Part shown: in pieces, positions 63,887-64,000 of the stretch
Numbering within the stretch: position 1 is the stretch's first letter
How the letters are laid out: each line of letters opens with the position of its first letter
Assembly: GCA_050247435.1 (NCBI GenBank)
Contig: JBFWUF010000044.1
Coordinates: forward strand, 4,866-68,865
Reading direction: 5' to 3'
DNA: 64,000 nucleotides
Source of the DNA: JAJVID01 sp050247435
GTDB taxonomy: Bacteria > Acidobacteriota > Blastocatellia > RBC074
Translations under genes and position numbers: made by a program
Notes under the pieces: generated by a model
The model's input: the letters and a program-made list of their open reading frames with translations, nothing else
The model's database searches: none
Told to the model about the DNA's origin: nothing

Positions 63887-64000
63887 TTGATCGTGAACAC
63901 GAAAATTATTGATCGTGAACACCGGAATTATTGATCGTGAACACGATTATTACGCATCGTGAACGCCAAAATTATCATCGTGAACGCCATTATTGCGATC
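63872..64000. mobile_element. Probable end of an IS21-type element (iterated repeats)
   Basis: From TGCTGCGTATTCTGATTGATCG onward there are five spaced copies of ATCGTGAAC followed by A or G and C, in the same direction, within about 110 bases. Repeated transposase-binding sites at the ends, and TG as the first bases, are the mark of IS21-family elements. No transposase is in the window, because it ends here. Confidence 0.55.

Noticed and set aside
1..64000. CRISPR arrays, tRNA and rRNA genes
   Set aside because: No regularly spaced direct repeats with unique spacers and no tRNA or rRNA-like segments were recognised by eye on either strand; a covariance-model search was not possible.

Overview
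The window looks like a bacterial chromosome or large replicon carrying nested mobile DNA. Phylum is an inference: a DUF1549/DUF1553 plus DUF1501 secreted pair, a saccharopine-dehydrogenase-like reductase, an S9 peptidase and a Ycf46/Ycf35/DUF2997 cluster together suggest Acidobacteriota (Blastocatellia-like), but no rRNA or housekeeping marker is present to prove it. I see no tRNA, rRNA or CRISPR array.

Region 1 (about 1-23.3 kb, almost all minus strand) is a plasmid- or phage-like DNA-processing operon read right to left: a methylase-helicase split into two pieces around a small gene, a zinc-ribbon protein, an unknown coiled-coil protein, a Ycf46-type AAA protein, a Ycf35 (DUF1257) protein, a DUF2997 protein, a radical-SAM protein (broken), a Rad52-type annealing protein, a beta clamp (DnaN), a cysteine-cluster protein, a PP-loop (PAPS-reductase-like) protein, an HNH-like protein and a GHKL ATPase. 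A 4.26-kb Tn554-like element (two tyrosine recombinases plus its own radical-SAM gene, 14-bp inverted ends) sits exactly inside the codons of the CxxxCxxC motif of the host radical-SAM gene; removing it in silico restores a 229-residue protein.

Region 2 (about 23.7-49.0 kb) is a complete dpd island, the 7-deazaguanine DNA modification and predicted restriction system. The plus strand carries queC-queE-queD-folE2 (GTP to preQ0), then dpdE-F-G-H-I-J-K-D. Facing it on the minus strand is dpdC-dpdB-dpdA-dpdB. DpdA should swap guanine for preQ0 in DNA, helped by DpdB; DpdC should convert preQ0 to the amido form. Two DpdB paralogs bracket dpdA, which is unusual. The island is flanked by two decayed copies of one small cysteine-rich (CWC-type) gene.

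Region 3 (about 49.4-52.7 kb, minus strand) resumes the DNA-processing theme with a PolB2-like family B polymerase, a small coiled-coil protein and a RecA-like protein that has lost its P-loop. The dpd island therefore appears to interrupt one mobile backbone.

Region 4 (about 52.9-64 kb) looks chromosomal: a reductase, a cupin, the DUF1553/DUF1501 pair, a sigma-54 activator, an S9 peptidase, a small secreted protein and a TPR gene cut short by what looks like the iterated end of an IS21-type element. A 51-bp near-perfect direct repeat of the 3' end of the sigma-54 activator gene marks the left edge of this region.
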